NCBI GenBank assembly: GCA_905215345.1
Contig: CAJMPR010000015.1
Location: forward strand, 1 to 64,000
Length of the DNA: 64,000 bases
Reading direction: 5' to 3'
Origin: an uncultured bacterium
Lineage (GTDB): Bacteria > Bacteroidota > Bacteroidia > Bacteroidales > Bacteroidaceae
How positions within the stretch are numbered: the first letter of the stretch is position 1; every line of letters begins with the position of its first letter. Under the pieces are notes generated by a model. That model searched no databases and was not told the origin of the DNA. It saw nothing but the letters and a program-made list of their open reading frames with translations. The position numbers and the translations under genes are program-made. Positions 34,748 through 42,822 of this stretch are shown piece by piece.

Positions 34748-35551
34748 ATGAAAAAGAATATCCTTATAACTCTGCTTGCAGCATTGCTGCTCTCCTCGTG
34801 TGGAGAATACAACAAGTTGCTGAAAAGCACGGATTACGAATACAAGTATGAAGCGGCAAAGAATTACTTCGCAAAAGGTCAGTACAATCGTGCTGCTACT
34901 TTGTTGAATGAGTTGATTGCCATTCTGAAAGGTACCGATAAAGCAGAGGAATCCCTCTACATGTTGGGTATGAGTTACTACAATCAGAAAGATTATCAGA
35001 CTGCCGCGCAAACATTTACTCAATACTACAATGTCTATCCCCGCGGTACATTTACTGAATTGGCACGTTTCCATGCAGGAAAGGCGTTGTTCTTGGATAC
35101 TCCTGAACCACGTCTGGATCAATCCGGTACATATAGCGCTATTCAGCAGTTGCAGATGTTCCTGGAATACTTTCCGCAAAGTGCTAAGAAAGAAGAGGCT
35201 CAAAGCATGATATTCACGTTACAGGACAAGTTGGTGATGAAAGAATTCCTTTCTGCTAAATTGTATTATAACTTGGGTAATTATTTGGGCAATAATTATG
35301 AGTCTTGTGTCATCACAGCACAAAATGCACTAAAGGATTATCCATATACCAATATGCGTGAAGATTTGTCTATTCTTATTCTGCGTGCCAAGTATGAAAT
35401 GGCTATATACAGTGTAGAAGAAAGAAAGGCGGAACGTTACCGTGAAACGGTGGATGAATATTATGCTTTCAAGAATGAGTTTCCCGAAAGTAAATACATG
35501 AAAGATGCCGACCGTATTTTCAGGGAATCTCAGAAAGTGCTGAAAGACTAA
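34748..35551 (+). CDS. bamD: Outer membrane assembly lipoprotein BamD
   Basis: 267 residues. Signal peptide with lipobox LLLSSC (Cys18), then EYNKLLKSTDYEYKYEAAKNYF and repeated TPR-type helices (YNRAATLLNELIAIL; KDYQTAAQTFTQYYNVYP) over the whole length. BamD is the essential lipoprotein partner of BamA, which folds outer-membrane beta-barrels from the periplasmic side. It is first in a unit with rpoZ and DUF4293, an arrangement I recall as common in Bacteroides. It has a strong promoter at 34696-34726. Confidence 0.93.
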   Translation: MKKNILITLLAALLLSSCGEYNKLLKSTDYEYKYEAAKNYFAKGQYNRAATLLNELIAILKGTDKAEESLYMLGMSYYNQKDYQTAAQTFTQYYNVYPRGTFTELARFHAGKALFLDTPEPRLDQSGTYSAIQQLQMFLEYFPQSAKKEEAQSMIFTLQDKLVMKEFLSAKLYYNLGNYLGNNYESCVITAQNALKDYPYTNMREDLSILILRAKYEMAIYSVEERKAERYRETVDEYYAFKNEFPESKYMKDADRIFRESQKVLKD

Positions 35552-35610
35552 AATAATCAAGAAGAAAGAAATAACATTCGATAGAATAAAATTAATTTAG
35601 ATAGAAATTT

Positions 35611-35946
35611 ATGGATTACAGAAAGACAAATGCTCCTGCAAGTACGGTAACACGCGATATGATGGAGCTGTGTGAGGATACTGGTAATGTATATGAAACC
35701 GTAGCGATTATTGGTAAACGTTCCAACCAGATCAGCGTTGAAATAAAGAGCGACCTTTCTAAGAAATTAGCAGAATTTGCTTCTTACAACGATAACTTGG
35801 AAGAAGTATTCGAAAACCGTGAGCAAATTGAAATCTCACGTTATTATGAGAAGTTGCCTAAACCTACTTTGATTGCTACTCAGGAATATATCGAAGGTAA
35901 GGTGTACTACCGCAATCCGGCTAAAGAAAAAGAAAAATTGCAGTAA
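35611..35946 (+). CDS. rpoZ: RNA polymerase omega subunit
   Basis: 111 residues. YETVAIIGKRSNQIS is the conserved omega helix-turn region, followed by acidic residues (DNLEEVFENREQIEIS) and a Bacteroidetes-type C-terminal extension (SRYYEKLPKPTLIATQEYI). Omega stabilises the beta-prime subunit of RNA polymerase and may contribute to ppGpp binding. Its last codon overlaps the next start (TAATG), so DUF4293 is translationally coupled. Confidence 0.88.
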   Translation: MDYRKTNAPASTVTRDMMELCEDTGNVYETVAIIGKRSNQISVEIKSDLSKKLAEFASYNDNLEEVFENREQIEISRYYEKLPKPTLIATQEYIEGKVYYRNPAKEKEKLQ

Positions 35947-36404
35947 TGATTCAACGTATTCAATCCGTTTATTTATTATTGGTAGCTATTCTGCTGGTTG
36001 TTGCTATTTGCATGCCGGTAGGGCAGTTTGTCGGTTCGGACGGAATTGCTGTTCATGTATTCAAGCCGTTGGGGATAACCTTGGCTGATGGAAGTTTCCA
36101 GTCTACATGGGGCTTGTTTGGTATACTTTTATTGAGTGCTATTATTGCATTCTGTACTATTTTCCTGTTCCGCAACCGTATGTTGCAAATACGTATGGCT
36201 GTATTTTCTAGCCTTTTGCTGATAGGTTTTTACATTGCTTTCTTCGTGTTTATGTTCATCTTGAAAAGCGAATTGAATGCAGTGAAATTCCAGTTAGGAT
36301 GGGCTTTATGTCTTCCAGCTATCTGTATTATCTTGCTTTATTTAACTTTCCGTGCTATTTATCGGGATGAAGTGATGGTCAAGGCTGCTGACAGATTGAG
36401 ATAA
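35946..36404 (+). CDS. DUF4293 four-helix membrane protein
   Basis: 152 residues with four hydrophobic segments (about 7-25, 47-67, 75-97, 105-125) and a short basic C-terminus. The start IQRIQSVYLLLVAILL is typical of DUF4293. Function unknown in the family. One-nt overlap with rpoZ suggests fixed stoichiometry or simply compact layout; the set bamD-rpoZ-DUF4293 hints at an envelope-related role. Confidence 0.85.
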   Translation: MIQRIQSVYLLLVAILLVVAICMPVGQFVGSDGIAVHVFKPLGITLADGSFQSTWGLFGILLLSAIIAFCTIFLFRNRMLQIRMAVFSSLLLIGFYIAFFVFMFILKSELNAVKFQLGWALCLPAICIILLYLTFRAIYRDEVMVKAADRLR

Positions 36405-36423
36405 GAATTCATTCACAGGTATA

Positions 36424-36513
36424 AAACGCATGATGCGTTTGTCCTGAACAGATGATACGTTATAACAAAACAGACGATGTGTTTTTTTTAAACACATCGT
36501 CTGTTTTGTTATA
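36424..36513 (+). terminator. Double-hairpin terminator with 24-bp perfect stem
   Basis: First, AAACGCAT-G-ATGCGTTT (36424-36440) is a perfect dyad. Second, 24-nt arms at 36461-36484 and 36490-36513 are exactly complementary around a T5 loop. This ends the bamD unit and probably also the minus-strand barrel gene (stop at 36562). It shares ACAGATGAT and AAACAGAC/GTCTGTTT with the element at 22771-22856. Confidence 0.85.
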
Positions 36514-36561
36514 TATATTCTTATTTATAAGTTAATTAGGGTGATACACTAATACGTGGAA

Positions 36562-37254
36562 TTACTTTTTAAGATCGAAGAGATAAGTAATTTTGGCGGT
36601 AATAACTCCGTGTGCCGAACGTGAGAAGTAATCTTTCTTGGTACTGTTATAAAAGTCGGATAAGCCATAGTAGTATCTTCCTTCCACCAAGAAGTTTCCG
36701 GCTTTGGTGCGAAGCTCTATACCGGCTCCACCGGTAATACCATAGTCGAATTTGTTATCTATGGCTTTATCATGCTGTTCTACGGTAATTCCTTTATAGT
36801 CGTTCCAGTTTCCACTAATGGTCTTACTATCGCTTATTAAAAAGCCGATTTGCGGACCGGCATGAATAAAGAATTGTAACCCTCTGTCTCTACCGAATGC
36901 CAGATGTGCCAGAAAAGGAATTTCCACATAGTTCATAGTACGAGTATATTGCAAATCAGGAAAGTCTTCATAAAACTCGTCCCAACCATGCTGCGAGAAA
37001 TTCAGCTCAATCTGCGCACCACAAATCATACTGAAATATTTCTCGGAAATATAGCGGGCTGTGACACCGCCATTGATGCCCATTAGGTTTTTTTGGCGGA
37101 CCTTAGGTGAAAAACTCACGCTGTTGAGATTGATACCTCCGTTAACACCCACAGCGAAATTATGACGTTGTTCGCCAATCTGTGCACTTGCCGGAAGGAT
37201 ATAGATACCCGACAACAAAGCGGTTACTATAATCGTTTTAAGTTTCATCTTCAT
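36562..37254 (-). CDS. PorT-like outer-membrane beta-barrel
   Basis: 230 residues. Signal peptide to about residue 24 (LPASAQ), then NFAVGVNGGINLNSV and alternating beta strands ending in the aromatic C-terminus KITYLFDLKK. The size and GGxxGxxGGxxGI pattern fit the PorT/opacity-type eight-stranded barrels common in Bacteroidetes. It is translationally coupled (1-nt overlap, TAATG) to the LysM/PBP gene upstream, suggesting the two act together at the envelope. Confidence 0.8.
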   Translation of the reverse strand: MKMKLKTIIVTALLSGIYILPASAQIGEQRHNFAVGVNGGINLNSVSFSPKVRQKNLMGINGGVTARYISEKYFSMICGAQIELNFSQHGWDEFYEDFPDLQYTRTMNYVEIPFLAHLAFGRDRGLQFFIHAGPQIGFLISDSKTISGNWNDYKGITVEQHDKAIDNKFDYGITGGAGIELRTKAGNFLVEGRYYYGLSDFYNSTKKDYFSRSAHGVITAKITYLFDLKK

Positions 37255-39038
37255 TAATCGAAATCAAGTTTAATCAGTTCAAAATTCTTGGTGAAGTTTA
37301 CAAAGAATACTTTCTGGTTAATGAATCCTCCCCAGTTGTTTACACGGCGGAACTTGAACCCGGTTTGGATAGGAACCAAATCCATACGTTCCATATTCTT
37401 TTCAAATCCTGAACCATATTGAGACAAACCTTTGAGGAAGAAGTAGCCGGTGTCAAAACCAAGCATTCCGAATTTCGGATAGCGTTCTTCCATGTCCTTA
37501 CCATACCATCTGCGATAATTTTTAGTGAAATTGATAGCGGCGGGGAGCAAATTGTTGGTATAGAAAGAAGAATAGAAATAGGTGTCCAGTTCGAAGAAAG
37601 CTTCGAGATGATCCTTTGTATAAGTTTGCCATTCCGGATAACCGAACAAGTGGATACGGCTTTCCGGTTTTTCACGTACCAATAAAGTAAGTTGCGGAAG
37701 TATCTTTATCAAAGTAATATTACTTCCTGATGTCGGAATGAAAATATTTTCGCGGTCATTGCTCAATACAGCTTTCAATGATTCTACGGTTGCATCTTCT
37801 TTCAATGATTTCATTGGAATGGAGCGGTTGCGCAGTTCGTCTTTCAGTCCCTTGATGAAGTCTGCCTTATCTTTAGTATCTTGGCTTGCCTCAATAAATA
37901 TTACGTTGGCATTGGGAAACTGACGTACGAAATGATCATATACTTCTGAATAAAGATAGGATTGCGGAGTGTTGATTTGATATACCGATGGGTTGCGGAA
38001 TACCGTATTGTCTTTGGATGTAAACGGTATAACCAGACGGATATTATGCTTGTCAGCATAATCAGCCAACGGTTTGATATGCTGCTGGTGAGACGGCCCA
38101 AAGATAATATCCATATTCTTCATCTCACTCTTTCCGAGTATGGAGTTCAGGGAAGAAGTAGACGGGCCGGAATTATAAGTATACAGGTCGATAGAAGTGC
38201 CTGTGCGTTTCAAGCTATCTACAGCCATGAGAAAACCTTCATAATATTCCACCATTTTAGCCGACTCGCTTTTAGTAGCGGCATCCGACAGGAAAGGAAG
38301 GATGACAGCGGCTTTTATAGTACTGAACCGTTCATTGGATTTCTTATTTTCACTGAACAATTCACTGTCAGTCGGTATGGTTTGCGGCTGCGTATTCTGC
38401 TGTGGTTGTGAAGACTGGTAGGGGATGCATAGGAATGAACCTTTCTTGATTTGGTTTTCACCTCTTAGCTCGGGGTTGGCGGCAATCAGTTCGGCTTCAG
38501 AAATACCATATTCGCGGCTGATACTGAATACCGTTTCTTTCCGTTTAACCTTGTGCATGTCCCGGCAACGGGATTGTACGGGGCCTTGAATCGTCGGTGT
38601 CTCTGTCACCGTTACATGGGAAGGTTCGGTTACGACAGCTTCACCGGCAGATGGAATTTGAATAACTTGCCCGATACGGAAGTTCTCAGCGCTTAGTCCG
38701 GGATTGGCGTCACAAATCGCTTTTGCCGATACATTATATTTCACGGTAAGCCGGTACAATGTTTCGCCCGCTTCAATAGTGTGGAAAGTTTCTTTTTGCG
38801 AACTTGTTGTAGTACGGGGGATACGTAAGGCACGTCCTACATATATCTTGTCGTCACTTCCAGGATTCATTTTTACAATGTCAGACTGGCTGATTCCATA
38901 CATGCTGGCAATAGAATACAAGCTTTGACCTTTCTCAATTGTATGTAGAAAATAAGATTGATTTTCCTGTGCGTTTGCACCGAAACTGCATGCGCCGGCA
39001 AGCAGCAGGGAGCACAAAATACGGTTAATCGTTTTCAT
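37254..39038 (-). CDS. LysM x3 plus periplasmic-binding-protein-like domain
   Basis: 594 residues. After a signal peptide (ACSFGANAQ) come three LysM domains, about 30-75 (HTIEKGQSLYSIASMYG), 84-130 (HTIEAGETLYRLTVKYN) and 161-207 (HKVKRKETVFSISREYG), which bind peptidoglycan. A polar Gln/Pro linker leads to a type-I periplasmic-binding fold (about 245-590: IKAAVILPFLSDAATKSESA; KADFIKGLKDEL) like amino-acid ABC receptors. There is no ABC transporter nearby, so the receptor half may be a sensor or structural part, as in LpoA-type proteins that activate penicillin-binding proteins. Coupled to the barrel gene downstream. Confidence 0.85.
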   Translation of the reverse strand: MKTINRILCSLLLAGACSFGANAQENQSYFLHTIEKGQSLYSIASMYGISQSDIVKMNPGSDDKIYVGRALRIPRTTTSSQKETFHTIEAGETLYRLTVKYNVSAKAICDANPGLSAENFRIGQVIQIPSAGEAVVTEPSHVTVTETPTIQGPVQSRCRDMHKVKRKETVFSISREYGISEAELIAANPELRGENQIKKGSFLCIPYQSSQPQQNTQPQTIPTDSELFSENKKSNERFSTIKAAVILPFLSDAATKSESAKMVEYYEGFLMAVDSLKRTGTSIDLYTYNSGPSTSSLNSILGKSEMKNMDIIFGPSHQQHIKPLADYADKHNIRLVIPFTSKDNTVFRNPSVYQINTPQSYLYSEVYDHFVRQFPNANVIFIEASQDTKDKADFIKGLKDELRNRSIPMKSLKEDATVESLKAVLSNDRENIFIPTSGSNITLIKILPQLTLLVREKPESRIHLFGYPEWQTYTKDHLEAFFELDTYFYSSFYTNNLLPAAINFTKNYRRWYGKDMEERYPKFGMLGFDTGYFFLKGLSQYGSGFEKNMERMDLVPIQTGFKFRRVNNWGGFINQKVFFVNFTKNFELIKLDFD

Positions 39039-39081
39039 TCAGTAATCGTTGGTTTATGTTTACAATTTCCCAAAGTAGCTG

Positions 39082-39113
39082 CAAAGTTAACAATATTGTG
39101 CTATTCCATCCAA
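39082..39113 (-). promoter_or_regulatory. Promoter of the LysM/PBP-barrel pair
   Basis: On the minus strand TTG (39113-39111), 21 nt, TAACTTTG (39089-39082), about 45 nt upstream of the start at 39038. Confidence 0.6.
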
Positions 39114-39193
39114 AGGATTGCGTTAAGAAATAATATTGTGCATTTTAAAACTGAAAAATATGTCTTTTCGACTGATATTCGGTCAGAAACCGT

Positions 39194-39201
39194 TATTTTT
39201 G
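39194..39201 (+). promoter_or_regulatory. -7 box for uvrA
   Basis: TATTTTTG matches TAnnTTTG and would start a leader of about 130 nt before ATG 39340. No TTG -33. A dyad-like CTGATATTCGGTCAG (39172-39186) lies just upstream and could be a regulatory site. Confidence 0.45.
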
Positions 39202-39232
39202 CAGGAAAGAATAAGCTGCGCTTTGCGCGCCG

Positions 39233-39330
39233 GTTATGGGTTATGAGTTATAAGTTATTTGCTGATGTTTTTGCATCATAATAACATGCTATATTATAAA
39301 CAAATAACTCATAACTTATAACTCATAACT
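39233..39330. repeat. Inverted repeat in the uvrA leader, GTTATAAGTTAT family
   Basis: A left arm near 39233-39261 (GTTATGAGTTATAAGTTATT) and a right arm near 39301-39330 (AATAACTCATAACTTATAAC) form a ~29-bp imperfect stem, with a small GC-rich dyad just before it (GCGCTTTGCGC, 39219-39229). It occupies the predicted 5' untranslated region of uvrA and ends 10 nt before the start codon. The 301-nt gap holds otherwise only the two promoters. Confidence 0.75.
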
Positions 39331-39339
39331 TAAAAAGCT

Positions 39340-42165
39340 ATGCAAGAAGAAACAGAATATATTAATGTATACGGTGCACGTGTACATAACCTCAAAAACA
39401 TTGATGCTGAAATTCCCCGTAACAGTTTGACGGTTATCACCGGTTTGAGTGGTAGCGGTAAGTCGTCACTCGCATTCGATACGATATTTGCCGAAGGTCA
39501 GCGCCGTTATATAGAAACATTCTCCGCTTATGCCCGTAATTTCTTGGGTAACCTGGAGCGTCCCGACGTAGATAAGATTACGGGACTTAGTCCGGTGATT
39601 TCGATTGAGCAGAAAACGACCAATAAGAATCCCCGTTCTACGGTCGGTACTACGACGGAAGTCTACGACTACCTGCGTCTGCTCTATGCCCGTGCAGGCG
39701 AGGCATTTTCTTACCTTTCGGGTGAGAAGATGGTGAAATACACCGAGGAGCAGATTCTTGACCTTATCTTGAATGATTATAAAGGGAAAAAGATTTATAT
39801 TCTTGCACCTTTGGTGCGTAGCCGTAAGGGGCATTACAAAGAGCTGTTTGAACAGATACGCAAAAAAGGCTATCTCTATGTCAGGGTAGATGGTGAAATA
39901 CGTGAAGCTTTGCCGGGAATGAAACTCGACCGTTATAAGAATCACGATGTAGAAGTAGTGATTGACAAATTGATTGTTGCAGACAAAGATGATACACGCC
40001 TCAAGAATAGTGTTGCCACTGCCATGCGACAAGGTGACGGACTGGTAATGGTTCTTGATGCCCAGAACGAGAGCATACGTCATTACAGTAAACGTTTGAT
40101 GTGTCCGGTTACCGGACTATCTTACCGTGAACCGGCTCCGCATAACTTTTCGTTTAACTCTCCACAAGGGGCATGCCCTAGGTGTAAAGGTCTGGGAGTA
40201 GTCAATCAGATTGATATAGATAAAGTGATTCCCGACCGCGAGCTTTCTATTGCCGAAGGTGCTATAATTCCGTTGGGTAAGGCTAAAAACAGTATGATAT
40301 TCTGGCAGATAACCGCTCTTTTGGAGAAGTATGAAGCTACACTGAAAACTCCTGTAAAAGAGTTGCCTGATGATGCTATTGATGAGATTCTTTATGGTTC
40401 GGATGAACGTATCAAAATAAAAAGTGCCCTGATAGGTACTTCTTCCGATTATTTTGTGACGTTTGAGGGAGTGGTGAAGTATATACAGATGTTGCAGGAG
40501 AAAGACGCTTCGGCCACGGCACAGAAGTGGGCGGAGCAATTTGCTAAGACTGCAGTCTGCCCGGAGTGTCACGGTGCTAAATTAAATAAAGAGGCGTTAT
40601 CCTATCGTATCCATGACAAAAATATCTATGAACTTTCCAGTATGGATATTAATGAGCTATACGATTGGCTGGTGGATGTGGACCAGTATCTTAGCAACAA
40701 ACAGCAACAGATTGCTTATGAGATACTGAAAGAAATCCGTACTCGCCTAAAGTTTTTATTGGACGTAGGCTTGGAATATCTGTCCCTCGACCGTAGTGCT
40801 GTCAGTCTTTCCGGTGGTGAAAGTCAGCGTATACGTTTGGCTACACAGATCGGTTCACAGTTGGTGAATGTACTTTATATTCTTGACGAGCCGAGCATCG
40901 GTTTGCATCAACGGGATAACCAGCGCCTTATCCACTCTTTGAAAGATTTGCGAGACATGGGTAACTCCGTTATCGTGGTGGAACATGACAAGGATATGAT
41001 GGTCGCTGCCGATTACGTCATCGATATGGGACCTAAAGCCGGACGCTTGGGTGGTGAAGTCGTTTTTGCCGGTACTCCTCAAGCAATGTTACAGACTCAT
41101 ACTTTGACTTCCCAATATCTGAATGGCGAGCGTGCTATTGAAGTGCCTGCCAAACGTCGCAAAGGAAATGGACACAGTCTCTGGCTGCGTGGTGCTAAAG
41201 GGAATAACCTTAAGAATGTAGATGTAGAGTTCCCTCTTGGTAAACTGATTTGCGTTACAGGGGTCTCGGGAAGTGGGAAGTCTACATTAATCAATGAAAC
41301 ACTCCAACCGATTCTCTCGCAGAAATTCTATCGTTCACTCCAAGACCCATTGGCATATGACAGTATTGAGGGACTGGAATATATAGATAAGGTGGTAAAT
41401 GTAGACCAATCGCCGTTGGGACGTACGCCACGTTCCAATCCGGCTACTTATACGGGAGTTTTCTCCGATATACGTAATTTGTTTGTTGGATTGCCTGAAG
41501 CAAAGATAAGGGGATACAAAGCGGGGCGTTTTTCTTTCAATGTCAGCGGAGGGCGTTGCGAAGCCTGTCAGGGCAACGGATACAAAACGATTGAAATGAA
41601 TTTCCTGCCCGATGTATATGTACCTTGCGAGATCTGTCACGGTAAGCGCTATAACCGCGAGACATTGGAAGTACGTTTTAAAGGAAAGTCCATTGCCGAT
41701 GTGTTGGATATGACTATAAACCGTGCCGTAGAATTCTTTGAGAACGTGCCGCAGATATTGAACAAAATCAAGACCATCCAAGATGTCGGATTGGGTTATA
41801 TCAAGTTGGGACAATCTTCCACAACACTTTCAGGTGGTGAAAGCCAGCGTGTGAAGTTGGCTACCGAACTATCCAAACGCGATACGGGTAAGACACTCTA
41901 TATTCTTGATGAACCTACTACCGGACTTCATTTTGAAGACATCCGTGTTCTGATGGGTGTGCTGAACAAGCTCGTGGACAAAGGTAACACCGTGATTGTC
42001 ATCGAACATAATCTGGACGTTATCAAGATGGCGGATTATATTATTGACATGGGTCCTGAAGGTGGCAAGGGTGGAGGAGAACTTCTTTCATTCGGTACTC
42101 CTGAAGAGGTTGCAAAAAGCACAAAAGGCTATACTCCGAAGTTTTTAAGTGAAGAGCTTGTTTAA
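39340..42165 (+). CDS. uvrA: Excinuclease ABC subunit A
   Basis: 941 residues, two ABC ATPase halves. Walker A: GLSGSGKSSLAFD (about 34) and GVSGSGKSTLINE (about 640). ABC signatures: SLSGGESQRIRLA and TLSGGESQRVKLA. Zinc-binding CPVTGLSY... CPRCKGLG, CPECHGAKL and CEACQGNGYKTIEM...CEICHG are visible. UvrA scans DNA for bulky lesions and loads UvrB. Length and motifs are standard. Its leader carries an unusual long inverted repeat (39233-39330). ybaK follows 23 nt later. Confidence 0.97.
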   Translation: MQEETEYINVYGARVHNLKNIDAEIPRNSLTVITGLSGSGKSSLAFDTIFAEGQRRYIETFSAYARNFLGNLERPDVDKITGLSPVISIEQKTTNKNPRSTVGTTTEVYDYLRLLYARAGEAFSYLSGEKMVKYTEEQILDLILNDYKGKKIYILAPLVRSRKGHYKELFEQIRKKGYLYVRVDGEIREALPGMKLDRYKNHDVEVVIDKLIVADKDDTRLKNSVATAMRQGDGLVMVLDAQNESIRHYSKRLMCPVTGLSYREPAPHNFSFNSPQGACPRCKGLGVVNQIDIDKVIPDRELSIAEGAIIPLGKAKNSMIFWQITALLEKYEATLKTPVKELPDDAIDEILYGSDERIKIKSALIGTSSDYFVTFEGVVKYIQMLQEKDASATAQKWAEQFAKTAVCPECHGAKLNKEALSYRIHDKNIYELSSMDINELYDWLVDVDQYLSNKQQQIAYEILKEIRTRLKFLLDVGLEYLSLDRSAVSLSGGESQRIRLATQIGSQLVNVLYILDEPSIGLHQRDNQRLIHSLKDLRDMGNSVIVVEHDKDMMVAADYVIDMGPKAGRLGGEVVFAGTPQAMLQTHTLTSQYLNGERAIEVPAKRRKGNGHSLWLRGAKGNNLKNVDVEFPLGKLICVTGVSGSGKSTLINETLQPILSQKFYRSLQDPLAYDSIEGLEYIDKVVNVDQSPLGRTPRSNPATYTGVFSDIRNLFVGLPEAKIRGYKAGRFSFNVSGGRCEACQGNGYKTIEMNFLPDVYVPCEICHGKRYNRETLEVRFKGKSIADVLDMTINRAVEFFENVPQILNKIKTIQDVGLGYIKLGQSSTTLSGGESQRVKLATELSKRDTGKTLYILDEPTTGLHFEDIRVLMGVLNKLVDKGNTVIVIEHNLDVIKMADYIIDMGPEGGKGGGELLSFGTPEEVAKSTKGYTPKFLSEELV

Positions 42166-42188
42166 TTGCAAATTTAGTAATTGTAAAC

Positions 42189-42668
42189 GTGAAAATAAAT
42201 AAAACCAATGCGGCTCGTTTGCTTGATAAAGCAAAGATTGCTTACGAACTTATCCCTTATGAAGTCGATGAAAACGATTTAAGTGCTGTTCATGTTGCTG
42301 CTAGTTTAGGAGAGAATATAGAGCAGGTTTTTAAAACACTGATACTCCATGGTGATAAGAACGGATATTTCGTCTGTGTTATTCCAGGTGAACATGAAGT
42401 GGACTTGAAGCTGGCTGCCAAAGTTTCAGGCAACAAGAAATGTGATCTTATCCCGATGAAGGAACTCCTTCCATTGACAGGATATATCCGTGGTGGTTGC
42501 TCACCCATCGGTATGAAGAAGCCTTTTCCTACTTATATTCACGAGACTTGCTTGCAATTCCCATATATCTATATCAGTGCCGGTCAGCGGGGACTTCAAA
42601 TTAAACTTGATCCGAAAGACTTGATTAAAGAAGTACGTGCCGGGGTTTGTGAACTTTTCCTTTCTTAA
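42189..42668 (+). CDS. ybaK: Cys-tRNA(Pro)/Cys-tRNA(Cys) deacylase YbaK
   Basis: 159 residues from a GTG start (KINKTNAARLLDKAKIAYELI). The single YbaK/EbsC domain shows AASLGENIEQVFKTLILHG, the catalytic-loop Lys in VSGNKKCDLIPMKEL and the signature GYIRGGCSPIGMKK. It hydrolyses Cys mischarged onto tRNA(Pro), a quality-control step in the cytoplasm. The 23-nt gap to uvrA implies co-transcription, probably without functional link. Confidence 0.92.
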   Translation: MKINKTNAARLLDKAKIAYELIPYEVDENDLSAVHVAASLGENIEQVFKTLILHGDKNGYFVCVIPGEHEVDLKLAAKVSGNKKCDLIPMKELLPLTGYIRGGCSPIGMKKPFPTYIHETCLQFPYIYISAGQRGLQIKLDPKDLIKEVRAGVCELFLS

Positions 42669-42762
42669 ATCGTCTTTTCTGAACAGAAAAAACTCGGGAT
42701 GATTCTGTATTTGCTGTGATGAGAATTAAAGTTTTTTTTATAAGAAATCTCAGCGAAAAGTA

Positions 42763-42770
42763 TATATTTG
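42763..42770 (+). promoter_or_regulatory. -7 box for the peptide transporter
   Basis: TATATTTG (TAnnTTTG) 52 nt before ATG 42823, in an AT-rich gap of 154 nt after ybaK. Confidence 0.5.
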
Positions 42771-42822
42771 CAAAAAATATAAATAAATCAATACTAATTA
42801 CTAATAATAAAAACTTATTTCT

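Noticed and set aside
39466..40083. 205-codon frame on the minus strand
   Set aside because: Antisense to the first ATPase half of uvrA; composition mirrors the codons of that gene.
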